Source: Acidimicrobiia bacterium
GTDB taxonomy: Bacteria > Actinomycetota > Acidimicrobiia > Acidimicrobiales > Bin134
Length of the DNA stretch: 64,000 nt
Direction: 5' to 3'
Assembly: GCA_022822265.1 (NCBI GenBank)
Contig: JAJECA010000050.1
Span: 145,075-209,074 of the forward strand
Shown here: positions 17,462-25,484 of the stretch, one piece after another
Position numbering within the stretch: position 1 is the first letter of the stretch
Layout of the letters: the number at the start of each line of letters is the position of its first letter
Notes under the pieces: generated by a model
Seen by the model: the letters and a program-made list of their open reading frames with translations, nothing else
What the model was told of the DNA's origin: nothing
Databases searched by the model: none
Position numbers and translations under genes: made by a program

Positions 17462-19197
17462 CGGGGCTGGTCCCGCTGGGAGGGGTCCACCACCACGTCG
17501 CTGTTGGACATGCCGGCCGGGACCATGGGGAAGACGTTCTCCTCAGCCTCGCAGCGGAACTCCACCACCACCGGCTGATCGTCGATCTCATTGGCCTGGG
17601 CGATGGCCGGGCCAACCTCCTCGGGCGACTCCACCCGAAGCCCGACACAGCCCAGGGCCTCGGCCCACATCTTGTAGTCGGGCACATCGCGGGTGAGGTA
17701 GACCTCGGAATAGCGCTCCTCGTAGAACATCTCCTGCCACTGGCGAACCATGCCCAGATACGCGTTGTTGATGAGGGCCACCTTGATGGGGAACCCCTCG
17801 GTGGCCGCGGTGACCAGCTCTTGGGCAGTCATCTGGAAGCAGCCGTCGCCGTCCACTGCCCACACCATGCGGTCGGGCCGGCCCGCTTTGGCCCCAATGG
17901 CGGCGGGGATGGCGAACCCCATTGTGCCCAGGCCGCCCGAATTCACCCATGTGTAGGGGTGGTTGAACTTCCAGTACTGGCTGGTCCACATCTGATGCTG
18001 GCCCACTCCCGACGCCACGATGGTGTCGGAGGGGGTGGAGTCCCGAAGCTGCTCCAGCACGTACTGGGGCTTCAGCAGCTCATCGCCCTTCGACTGCTCA
18101 TAGGTCAGCGGGAACCGCTCTTGCCAGCCGCTGATCCGGGACCGCCACTGGTTCCGGTCGGGCTGGGCCTCGCTGCCCCCCATCTCCTTCAGCGCCTTAA
18201 CCAACTCCTCGATTACCACCCGGCAGTCGCCCTGGATGGCCACGTCCGGGCGGCGCACCTTGCCCAGCTCAGCGCTGTCGATGTCCACGTGGATGATCTT
18301 GGCCAGGGGGGCGAACTCGCCCACCTTGCCGGTGACTCGGTCGTCGAAGCGGGCCCCCAGCGCGATGAGCAGGTCGGCCTCCTGCATTGCAGTGACCGCG
18401 GTGTAGTTGCCGTGCATGCCGGGCATGCCTAAGCACAGCGGGTGGTCGTCGGGGAAGCCTCCCCGGTTCATCAAGGTAGTAACCACGGGGATGCCGGTCA
18501 TTTCGGCCAGCTCCAGGAGGGCTTCTGCCCCCCGGGACTTCAAGATGCCGCCCCCGGTGTAGAGAACCGGGCGCTCAGCCTCGCAGATGAGCTTGGCCGC
18601 TTGGCGGATCAGCTCGGCATCACCCGCCTGGTTGGGGAGGTAGCCGGGCAGGTCGTGGCTGTCGGGGGTGTACCACTCCATGGCCGAGCGGGGGTTGTTG
18701 GGGTCGACGATGTCTTTGGGAATGTCCACCAGCACCGGGCCGGGACGGCCGGTGGTGGCGATGTAGAAGGCGTCGTGGATCACCTGGGGGATGTCGGCCG
18801 CCTCGGTCACCAGGTAGTTGTGCTTGGTCACCGACATGGTGATGCCGGTGGTGTCGCACTCCTGGAAGGCGTCGGTGCCGATGGCCGCGTAGGGCACCTG
18901 GCCGGTGACCACCACCATGGGGATGGAGTCCATATAGGCATCGCACAGTGGGGTGACAATGTTGGTGGCCGCCGGTCCCGAGGTGACCATGGCCACGCCG
19001 GGGCGACCGGTGGCGTGGGCGTACCCCTCGGCCATGTGGCCGGCGCCCTGCTCGTGGCGCACCAGCACGTGGCGGATGGACGAGTCGATTAGCGGGTCGT
19101 ACACCGGCAGGATGGCCCCGCCGGGCAGCCCGAACAAGATGTCCACGCCCTCGTTCTCGAGGGCCTTCATCAGGGCTTGTCCGCCGTTCATATTCAT
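17458..19197 (-). CDS. ilvB: Acetolactate synthase large subunit
   Basis: IlvB is the TPP-dependent catalytic subunit that joins pyruvate with pyruvate or 2-oxobutyrate, the entry step of branched-chain amino acid synthesis. In 579 residues the N-terminal TPP-pyrimidine domain carries LFGLPGGAILPVYDPL and the catalytic Glu in VRHEQGAGHMAEGYA. A central FAD-binding domain follows, and the C-terminal TPP-binding motif is GDGCFQMTAQELVTA ... LINN. The ATG at 19197 follows AAGGG; a second ATG two codons later is possible. The gene starts 36 bases after the attenuator hairpin described at 19234-19254. Confidence 0.96.
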   Translation of the reverse strand: MNMNGGQALMKALENEGVDILFGLPGGAILPVYDPLIDSSIRHVLVRHEQGAGHMAEGYAHATGRPGVAMVTSGPAATNIVTPLCDAYMDSIPMVVVTGQVPYAAIGTDAFQECDTTGITMSVTKHNYLVTEAADIPQVIHDAFYIATTGRPGPVLVDIPKDIVDPNNPRSAMEWYTPDSHDLPGYLPNQAGDAELIRQAAKLICEAERPVLYTGGGILKSRGAEALLELAEMTGIPVVTTLMNRGGFPDDHPLCLGMPGMHGNYTAVTAMQEADLLIALGARFDDRVTGKVGEFAPLAKIIHVDIDSAELGKVRRPDVAIQGDCRVVIEELVKALKEMGGSEAQPDRNQWRSRISGWQERFPLTYEQSKGDELLKPQYVLEQLRDSTPSDTIVASGVGQHQMWTSQYWKFNHPYTWVNSGGLGTMGFAIPAAIGAKAGRPDRMVWAVDGDGCFQMTAQELVTAATEGFPIKVALINNAYLGMVRQWQEMFYEERYSEVYLTRDVPDYKMWAEALGCVGLRVESPEEVGPAIAQANEIDDQPVVVEFRCEAEENVFPMVPAGMSNSDVVVDPSQRDQPR

Positions 19198-19233
19198 ATT
19201 GGATCAACCCTTCCGGCATCTCCGAAATGGAAA

Positions 19234-19254
19234 GACCTCCCAGGCTGGGAGGTC
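19234..19254 (-). terminator. Attenuator hairpin in the ilvBNC leader
   Basis: On the minus strand GACCTCCCA and TGGGAGGTC form a perfect 9-bp stem with a 3-base loop, followed by TTTCCATTT. It lies 37 bases after the stop of the leader peptide and 36 bases before ilvB. A second, longer G+C-rich inverted repeat (GCGCGCGGTC with GAGACCGAGCGC) sits between the leader stop and this hairpin. That is the layout expected for alternative pause and terminator structures. The U tract is imperfect. Confidence 0.65.
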
Positions 19255-19291
19255 GGATGCGCTCGGTCTCCGGGTCGGCCGGGACCGCGCG

Positions 19292-19339
19292 CTAAAGACG
19301 TACTACGAGAATCGCTCCGGTGTGGGGATGGCGCTTCAT
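19292..19339 (-). CDS. ilv leader peptide (attenuation)
   Basis: A 16-codon reading frame upstream of ilvB encodes MKRHPHTGAILVVRL. Six codons near the end run Ile-Leu-Val-Val-Arg-Leu, so all three branched-chain amino acids are sampled immediately before the stop. The codons used there (ATT, CTC, GTA, GTA, CTT) include A/T-ending ones that are uncommon in this high-G+C genome. The stop is followed by inverted repeats and a terminator-like hairpin. This is the classic arrangement by which ribosome stalling on scarce charged tRNA favours readthrough into ilvBNC. No ribosome binding site precedes the ATG, so translation may start near the transcript 5-prime end. Confidence 0.75.
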   Translation of the reverse strand: MKRHPHTGAILVVRL

Positions 19340-19350
19340 AGGATCACACC

Positions 19351-19380
19351 AGTATGAACGCTAGGGCGTGGCTGTGACAA
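19351..19380 (-). promoter_or_regulatory. Candidate promoter of the ilvBNC leader
   Basis: On the minus strand TTGTCA (19380-19375) and CATACT (19356-19351) are spaced by 18 bases and fit a sigma-70-type -35/-10 pair. Transcription would begin a few bases before the leader-peptide ATG at 19339, giving an almost leaderless peptide. The -35 box overlaps the start of the divergent nucleotidyltransferase gene. Confidence 0.45.
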
Positions 19381-19928
19381 GACGGTTTGGGGTGTATCCC
19401 GGCTCGTTCAATCCGCCCACGATCGGCCATCTGGCCATCGCGGAGGCAGCCAGGGACCAGCGGGGGCTCGAACGGGTGGATCTCATGGTGTCACGGGTGG
19501 CCCTGGGCAAGGCGCAGGTGGAGCGGCCCTCGTTCGATGATCGCATCGCGGTGCTGGAAGCCTCGGTAGCCGACATCGACGGATTGGCTGTGGCGGTGAC
19601 CGATCACCAACTCCTCGTGGACATCGCCCAGGGGTACGACGTGGTGGTTATGGGCGCCGACAAGTGGACCCAGGTGCTGGACCCGGCCTTCTACGGGGGT
19701 TCGGTCGAAACCCGCGACCAGGCGGTGGAAGCCCTGCTCGAGTTGGACCTGGCCATCGCTCCCCGGCCTCCGTTCCCGGTGCCAGCCGGCGCGGCCCTGG
19801 ACGTCAGTCCCGAGATGATCGCGGTGTCGTCCACCGGAGCACGGCAGGGTCGGTTGGAGTGGATGACTGCCGCGGCCCGGGCGTTCGACGACGCCACCGG
19901 CGCCTGGTCGAACCCCGATACCGGCTAG
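19368..19928 (+). CDS. NadD/CoaD-like nucleotidyltransferase
   Basis: The 186-residue protein belongs to the nucleotidyl transferase alpha/beta-phosphodiesterase superfamily. [15 protein letters not shown] gives the phosphate-binding (T/H)xGH signature at about residues 9-22. VSSTGAR near residue 155 corresponds to the ISSTxIR-type motif of adenylyltransferases. Nicotinate-nucleotide adenylyltransferase (NadD) is possible, but the spacing differs from standard NadD and the substrate cannot be fixed. The GTG at 19368 overlaps the ilv promoter; another GTG at 19374 follows AGGG at a usable distance. It sits between ilvB and ilvD, convergent with ilvD with a 4-base stop overlap. Confidence 0.7.
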   Translation: MAVTRRFGVYPGSFNPPTIGHLAIAEAARDQRGLERVDLMVSRVALGKAQVERPSFDDRIAVLEASVADIDGLAVAVTDHQLLVDIAQGYDVVVMGADKWTQVLDPAFYGGSVETRDQAVEALLELDLAIAPRPPFPVPAGAALDVSPEMIAVSSTGARQGRLEWMTAAARAFDDATGAWSNPDTG

Positions 19929-21601
19929 GCCTCGGTAATAGCGCCCTTCTCGGCCCCCTGGGCCAAGCGGGCGTATTTGGCCAGCACACCCTTGGTGTAG
20001 CGGGGCTCGGGCGGCTTCCAATTGGCTTGGCGCTCGGCCAGGGTGGCCTCGTCCACCAACAAATCGATGGAGTGGTCCCGCACGTCGATGCGGATGGTGT
20101 CGCCCTCGGCCACAAGCGCAATAGGCCCGCCCTCGGTGGCCTCAGGAGCCACATGGCCCACGCAGAACCCGTGGGTGCCCCCCGAGAACCGCCCGTCGGT
20201 AACCAGCGCGGCGTCTCCCCCGCGGCCCGCACCCTTCATTGCCCCGGTGATGGCCAGCATCTCCCTCATGCCGGGGCCACCCTTGGGCCCCTCGTAGCGG
20301 ATCACCACGATGTCGCCGGCTTCGATGCGCCCGTTCAGCACCGCGTCCATGGCCGCGTCCTCGCCGTCGAACACCCGGGCCCGGCCTTCGAAGTGGTCGA
20401 AGTCGATGCCAGCCACCTTCAGCACCGCGCCGTTGGGGGCCAGCGAACCGGTGAGCACGGCGATGCCGCCGATGTCGTGGAGCGGATCGTCCAGGCCGTG
20501 GATCACGTCTCCATCGGGACCGGGCGGGTCGAGCAGGGCCAGGTTCTCAGCCATGGTCTTGCCGGTGACGGTGATCTCGTCGCCGTGCAACAGACCCTCG
20601 TCCAGCAGCATTTGCATCACCACCGGAACGCCGCCGATGCGGTCGATGTCGGCCATGTGGTATTGGCCATGGGGCTTGGTGTCGGCCAGATGGGGAACCC
20701 GGGCGGCCACCTTGTTGAAGTCGTCAAGCTCCAGCTCCACACCGGCCTCCCAGGCGATGGCCAGCAAGTGCAGCACCGCGTTGGTGGACCCGCCCAGGGC
20801 CATGGTCACCGCAATGGCGTTCTCAAAGGCGGCCTTGGACATGATGGTGCGGGGCCGGATGTTGTCCCGCAGGAGTCCGATCACCGCGGTGCCGCTGGCG
20901 TAGCTGTAGTCGTCGCGGCGGCGGTCCACCGCGGCGGCCGAGGCGCTTCCCGGCAGCGACATGCCCAGCGCCTCGCCGATCGAGGCCATGGTGTTGGCGG
21001 TGAACATCCCCGCGCACGAGCCCTCGGTGGGGCAGGCATTGCGCTCGATGGCGTCAAGCTCCTCGTCGTCGATGTCGCCCACCGCATGGGCACCCACCGC
21101 CTCGAACACGCTCACGATGTCGAGCACCTGGCCGTTGTGCTGGCCGGGGAGGATGGACCCCCCGTAGACGAATACCGACGGCAGATTGAGCCGAGCGGCG
21201 GCCATCAGCATGCCGGGCAGCGACTTGTCGCAGCCTGCGAAGCTGACGAAGGCGTCCAGCCGCTCGGCGTGCATCACCGCTTCCACTGAGTCGGCGATGA
21301 TTTCCCGGCTCACCAGAGAGGCCCGCATCCCCTCGTGGCCCATGGAGATTCCGTCGGACACCGCAATGGTGTTGAACTCGATAGGGAAGCCGCCGGCGTC
21401 GCGCACGCCCTGCTTGGCCCGCTTGGCCAGCCGGTCGAGCGGCAGATTGCAGGGGGTTACCTCGTTCCACGAAGACGCCACTCCCACTTGGGGCTTGTCC
21501 CAATCGTCATCGGTCATGCCAACGGCCCGCAGCATGGCCCTGGCCGGCGCCCTCTCCGCTCCCGAGGTGACCTCGCGAGAACGTGGCTTCATATCGCTCA
21601 T
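19925..21601 (-). CDS. ilvD: Dihydroxy-acid dehydratase
   Basis: IlvD dehydrates 2,3-dihydroxy acids to 2-oxo acids, the third common step of valine and isoleucine synthesis, using an Fe-S cluster. The 558-residue length is standard. The cluster cysteines are visible in [28 protein letters not shown] and [14 protein letters not shown], and the C-terminal [15 protein letters not shown] is characteristic. It lies on the same strand as ilvBNC but is separated from it by the oppositely oriented nucleotidyltransferase, so it needs its own promoter and is not under the leader at 19292. Confidence 0.96.
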   Translation of the reverse strand: MSDMKPRSREVTSGAERAPARAMLRAVGMTDDDWDKPQVGVASSWNEVTPCNLPLDRLAKRAKQGVRDAGGFPIEFNTIAVSDGISMGHEGMRASLVSREIIADSVEAVMHAERLDAFVSFAGCDKSLPGMLMAAARLNLPSVFVYGGSILPGQHNGQVLDIVSVFEAVGAHAVGDIDDEELDAIERNACPTEGSCAGMFTANTMASIGEALGMSLPGSASAAAVDRRRDDYSYASGTAVIGLLRDNIRPRTIMSKAAFENAIAVTMALGGSTNAVLHLLAIAWEAGVELELDDFNKVAARVPHLADTKPHGQYHMADIDRIGGVPVVMQMLLDEGLLHGDEITVTGKTMAENLALLDPPGPDGDVIHGLDDPLHDIGGIAVLTGSLAPNGAVLKVAGIDFDHFEGRARVFDGEDAAMDAVLNGRIEAGDIVVIRYEGPKGGPGMREMLAITGAMKGAGRGGDAALVTDGRFSGGTHGFCVGHVAPEATEGGPIALVAEGDTIRIDVRDHSIDLLVDEATLAERQANWKPPEPRYTKGVLAKYARLAQGAEKGAITEA

Positions 21602-21683
21602 AGCGACAGGCTATCTAGCAGCATGGCGAAAACTGGCATGGCAACAACTGGTATCGCGACGACCCGGTAGGAGCAGAACGGGC

Positions 21684-23021
21684 ATGGCGCGAATTAGAGG
21701 GCTAATGGGATTGCACAAGTCGCCCTTTGACCGAGAGATCGCCCGCCTGGCCGTTCCCGCCCTCGGCGCGCTGGTCGCCGAACCGCTCTATACCCTGGCC
21801 GACACCGCGGTGGTGGGGCATCTGGGCACCCCCCACCTGGGCGGCCTGGCGGTGGCCTCACAGGTGCTGCTGGGGGCGCTGTCGCTGTTCATCTTCCTGG
21901 CATACGGCACCACCGCGGCGGTGGGACGGCTCATCGGTGCGGGTGACCATCGCCGAGCCGCCCAGCAGGCGGTGCAGGGGCTGTGGCTGGCCGGGGTGGT
22001 CGGCGCGGTGCTGGCCGCGGCGGCCTATGCGTTCGCCGATCCCCTGCTCAGAGTCCTAGGGGCCGACGGCGAGGTGCTGGCCCAGGGCCGGATCTACTTG
22101 CGGATCAGCCTCTTTGGCCTGCCGGGAATGCTCATCACCTTGGCCGGGGTGGGCTATCTGAGAGGGCTGCAAGACACACTGCGCCCGCTCAAGGTAGCCG
22201 TGTTCACCGCCGGGCTGAACCTTGCCCTAGAGCTGGTGCTGATCTACGGGCTCGGCTTCGGCATCGGCGCCTCGGCGCTGTCAACGGTGGTGGCCCAATG
22301 GCTCGCCGCGGGGGCCTACGTGTGGTGGATTCGGGAGGCCGTGAAAGTCCACGGGGTGACCATGGCCCCCGACCGTTCGATGATTGCGCGATTGGCGGTA
22401 GTGGGATTGGACCTGTTCTTGCGGACCGCGGCGTTACGGGCCTCGTTCACCATGTCGGTGGCGGTAGCCGCCCGCTTGGGAGACATCGAGTTGGCCGCCC
22501 ACGAGGTGATCTACCAGCTCATGTTCTTCTTGGCCCTGGTTCTGGATGCGGTGGCCATCGCCGGTCAAGCCATGATCGGCCGCTTTCTTGGTGCCAACGA
22601 GCTGGACAACGCTCGGGCCGCCGGCCGCCGCATGATCGAGTGGGGATTGGCCACTGGAATGGCGGCCACCATTGTGCTGCTGGCCATCAGACCCTGGCTC
22701 CCGTTGGTGTTCTCCAGCGACGAGGCCGTGCTTTCCCTGGTGGGATTCTTGATGCTGCACCTGGCGTTCATTCAGCCGATAAACGGAGTGGTGTTCGCCC
22801 TCGACGGCGTGCTCATCGGTGCCGGAGACATGCGCTTTCTCGCCGTGGCCATGGCCGGCGCCGCCGCGGTGTTCATCCCCCTGGCAGTGTGGGTGATGGC
22901 CGCCGGCGCCGGCATAGGCTGGCTGTGGGGCGCCATGTGGGCCCTCATGGCCTCCCGCCTAGTCGCCCTGCTCTGGCGCTTCGCCGGATCCCGCTGGCTA
23001 ATCCCCGGCGCCGTCCGCTAG
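21684..23021 (+). CDS. MATE family efflux transporter (DinF-like)
   Basis: The 445-residue protein has about twelve hydrophobic segments and the MATE signature region near the N-terminus (IARLAVPALGALVAEPLYTL followed by DTAVVGHLG). It should export organic cations or other small molecules, driven by a Na+ or H+ gradient, at the cytoplasmic membrane. TAGGAG about ten bases upstream supports the ATG at 21684; the open frame extends back into ilvD but without a start signal. An ATG seven codons later is the alternative. It is divergent from ilvD and convergent with the nitroreductase fusion. The substrate is unknown. Confidence 0.88.
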   Translation: MARIRGLMGLHKSPFDREIARLAVPALGALVAEPLYTLADTAVVGHLGTPHLGGLAVASQVLLGALSLFIFLAYGTTAAVGRLIGAGDHRRAAQQAVQGLWLAGVVGAVLAAAAYAFADPLLRVLGADGEVLAQGRIYLRISLFGLPGMLITLAGVGYLRGLQDTLRPLKVAVFTAGLNLALELVLIYGLGFGIGASALSTVVAQWLAAGAYVWWIREAVKVHGVTMAPDRSMIARLAVVGLDLFLRTAALRASFTMSVAVAARLGDIELAAHEVIYQLMFFLALVLDAVAIAGQAMIGRFLGANELDNARAAGRRMIEWGLATGMAATIVLLAIRPWLPLVFSSDEAVLSLVGFLMLHLAFIQPINGVVFALDGVLIGAGDMRFLAVAMAGAAAVFIPLAVWVMAAGAGIGWLWGAMWALMASRLVALLWRFAGSRWLIPGAVR

Positions 23022-23031
23022 CTGAGTCGAG

Positions 23032-24189
23032 CTAAGAGGCCCCTGCCTCCACGTGGGCTTTGATGCCGTTCACCACTGCCTGCATGTTGGTTCGGTGGAC
23101 TCGGAGGCGGTTGGCGATGATTCGGGGTTCTTTTTCGGGGTTCTGCTCGATGAACATGTTCAGGCCGGAGGGGCCGGGGCCGAGGAGGAGGCGGTAGATC
23201 AGGCGGGTGCCGCCGCCCATGAGGGATTGGAGCTCGAAGCGCCACCTTGCGCCGGGATTGTCGGGATCGGAGGTACACCAGCCGAAAGCCACCGGCTTCT
23301 CGCACACGTCCACGAAGCAAGGCACCTCCCAGTCGCCCATCACCTCTAGGTGGTTGCGGCCGGTGAACACAGCCCCCAGCGCGGGGCCGGCGAAGCCTTC
23401 GTTCCAGGTGGCCCCGGTGAACTCGTCGGAGAACTGGGCGGGGAGGTCGATGTCGGTGACCGCGGCCCACACGTCGTCGATCTCGGCCGCGATGTCGGTC
23501 TCCACCATCGTGCCGGGGCCGTCGGCCATGGTTGCCACTGCTCCCGGCCCCGATTCATAGGTGCGGCCGTAACCGTCGAAGAAAGTGATGTTTCGGGCCG
23601 GGGTACGTTGCGCAGGCCGGAATTCAGTGCCCTTGGTCCAGGCCACTGGGAACATGGCGATCTCGGTGATCTCCTCGGGGATGCCCAACAGCTCCTTCAG
23701 CTCGGGGGCCTTGGCCAAGACCGCGGTGGTCCAGGCAGTGCCCAAACCCCGGGCCCTCAGGGCCACGCAGAAGCTCCACCCGCTCTGGATTACCGAGTCG
23801 AACAACCCTGGAGCTCCGCTGCCGTCGTGGCGACCCACGATCGTGGGAATAACGATTGCCGGAACCTCGGCCAAGTGCTCTACCAAGTAAGCCGACGAAC
23901 TCACCGTCTTGGCCCGTGGGTGGTCGGTGCCCTCCAAGCGGTCGCGGGCCTCCAACATGAAGCCGCCCACAACCTCGCGGTACAGCCGGGCCAGCTCCTG
24001 TTTGATCTCGGGATCGTGCACCACGATCCACCGCCGGCTGGTCTGGTTGCCCCCGGTGGGCGCCTGCTCGGCGATGTCGATGCAGTCGAGGATGATCTGA
24101 TCGTCCACCGGCCGCTCCAAATCCAGCCGCTTCCGCACCGCCCTCGTCGTGGTCAGGGCCAGATCCACCGCCTCGGTGTCGATCTTCAT
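23032..24189 (-). CDS. Nitroreductase fused to an SRPBCC domain
   Basis: Residues 1-205 of 385 are a nitroreductase-type flavoprotein: TTTRAVRKRLDL, QAPTGGNQTSRRW for FMN binding, and GLGTAWTT in the C-terminal part. Residues about 230-375 look like an SRPBCC (START/polyketide-cyclase) domain, with VETDIAAEIDDVWAAVTDIDLPAQF at its start and a WRFELQSL strand. The fusion suggests a flavin-dependent reduction of a hydrophobic ligand held by the second domain; this is inference. I chose the ATG at 24189 because GAGGATAAAT precedes it; a start ten codons earlier would overlap the upstream hydrolase. The gene follows the hydrolase by 13 bases and is probably co-transcribed. Confidence 0.78.
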   Translation of the reverse strand: MKIDTEAVDLALTTTRAVRKRLDLERPVDDQIILDCIDIAEQAPTGGNQTSRRWIVVHDPEIKQELARLYREVVGGFMLEARDRLEGTDHPRAKTVSSSAYLVEHLAEVPAIVIPTIVGRHDGSGAPGLFDSVIQSGWSFCVALRARGLGTAWTTAVLAKAPELKELLGIPEEITEIAMFPVAWTKGTEFRPAQRTPARNITFFDGYGRTYESGPGAVATMADGPGTMVETDIAAEIDDVWAAVTDIDLPAQFSDEFTGATWNEGFAGPALGAVFTGRNHLEVMGDWEVPCFVDVCEKPVAFGWCTSDPDNPGARWRFELQSLMGGGTRLIYRLLLGPGPSGLNMFIEQNPEKEPRIIANRLRVHRTNMQAVVNGIKAHVEAGAS

Positions 24190-24202
24190 GATCGATTTAT
24201 CC

Positions 24203-25444
24203 TCATAATCGCTGGGCATCGTTGTATATGCCGCGCGACATCAGGGATTGCTCTTGGTCTCGCCGCTTCTGGTACACCGCGGCACGCTGTTCGAGCACGC
24301 CAGGGGCGTCGGGGGCGGCTTGGGCAGCCCATTCGGCGAGATGGCAGGCAAGACGTAGATCGCCGGCCTCGGAGAGCTCGATGGCTCTGGTGGCCAGCTC
24401 GGAAGCCCCTCCGGCCAGCCGGGCGACTTCCGCAGCCACTGCCTGATCCGGGGCGGGCTTGAGGCGGGCGGGGTTGCCGTCGTACCAGCCGCCGTAGAGG
24501 CGCCAGATGTTGCGCACCACGAACTCGGGCTCGTCGTAGCCGGCCCGCAGGTAGGGCTTGGCCATCAGGTCGTCGGGTACCCGCACCTCGTGGATGATGT
24601 CGTCGAGACGGGCCCCGGCGTTCATCATCTCCAGCGTGTCGGCCACCAAGCCCTCCAGTGCGGTGGCCACATCGTCGAGCACCATGGCGATGCGCGCCTC
24701 CCCCTCGATGGGCAGGCCGTGGGCCGGCAGCAACAACGCGGGGCGCAGATCGATTATCCGGCGCAAGGCCGCGGCCCACTCCGCGGGATACCGCTGCACC
24801 TTCTGGGGATTGCCCGCGTTGGGGAAGTACCAGATGAACAGGTCGCCGGCGAACAGCGCCCGTTGGTGGGGCAGCCACACCAGGGTGTGGTCGTCGGTCT
24901 CCCCCTCGGCATGGATAAGCCGCAGCGACGTACCGCCCACCTCCAACTCCAGCTCGGCGGTGTAGTCAGTGGTGGGGCGCACCCAGTCGTCGGCGAACAT
25001 GTCCATCACGCCACTTCGACCGAACTGGCGGCGGTTGATGAGCCGGTTGTATTCCTGGGTGAGGGTGTAGCGGTCGAACCGGCGATCCACGGCCTCGTGG
25101 GCCACCACCTGCGGAGCGGCCCTCCCCTGCTGCAAGGCGTCCTCGACGAAGGCGGGGGCTCCGCCCACGTGATCCATATGGCCATGGGTGTAGACGATGG
25201 TGTGGACCGGCTGGCCCTTCCACCGTCGGAGGTGGTCCAGCGCGATGGGAGCGAACCCTGGAAGCGAGGTGTCGATGGCCACGAACCCCTCTTCGGTGGC
25301 CACCGACCACACATGGGAAAACGCGCACACTATGGATACGTCGTCGGCAATCTCGTGGAACGATCCGTCCATAGGGTGGATCGCCTGCTGCGGTTCATCA
25401 ACGCCCTCGTCGATGATTCGGGCCGACCGTTCCAGCAGCGTCAT
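24203..25444 (-). CDS. Alkyl-sulfatase-like metallo-beta-lactamase hydrolase
   Basis: The N-terminal two thirds of about 413 residues are a metallo-beta-lactamase fold. The Zn-binding motif is THGHMDHVGG, HAEGETDDHT and the FAGDLF aspartate follow, and LLPAHGLPI supplies another His. The segment NIWRLYGGWYDGNPARL and the following helices resemble the dimerisation domain of SdsA-type alkyl sulfatases, which release sulfate from alkyl sulfate esters. The usual C-terminal SCP2-like substrate domain is absent or much reduced, so the true substrate may differ. AGGACGGT precedes the ATG at 25444; GTG and TTG starts lie four and seven codons earlier. It follows gatB by 40 bases. Confidence 0.75.
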   Translation of the reverse strand: MTLLERSARIIDEGVDEPQQAIHPMDGSFHEIADDVSIVCAFSHVWSVATEEGFVAIDTSLPGFAPIALDHLRRWKGQPVHTIVYTHGHMDHVGGAPAFVEDALQQGRAAPQVVAHEAVDRRFDRYTLTQEYNRLINRRQFGRSGVMDMFADDWVRPTTDYTAELELEVGGTSLRLIHAEGETDDHTLVWLPHQRALFAGDLFIWYFPNAGNPQKVQRYPAEWAAALRRIIDLRPALLLPAHGLPIEGEARIAMVLDDVATALEGLVADTLEMMNAGARLDDIIHEVRVPDDLMAKPYLRAGYDEPEFVVRNIWRLYGGWYDGNPARLKPAPDQAVAAEVARLAGGASELATRAIELSEAGDLRLACHLAEWAAQAAPDAPGVLEQRAAVYQKRRDQEQSLMSRGIYNDAQRL

Positions 25445-25484
25445 ACCGTCCTGCACCCTAGCCAATACTCCGAAAACCAGCCCT

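Noticed and set aside
19664..21289. A 541-codon frame opposite ilvD.
   Set aside because: A shadow of ilvD, rich in Gly, His, Val and Arg, with no domain.
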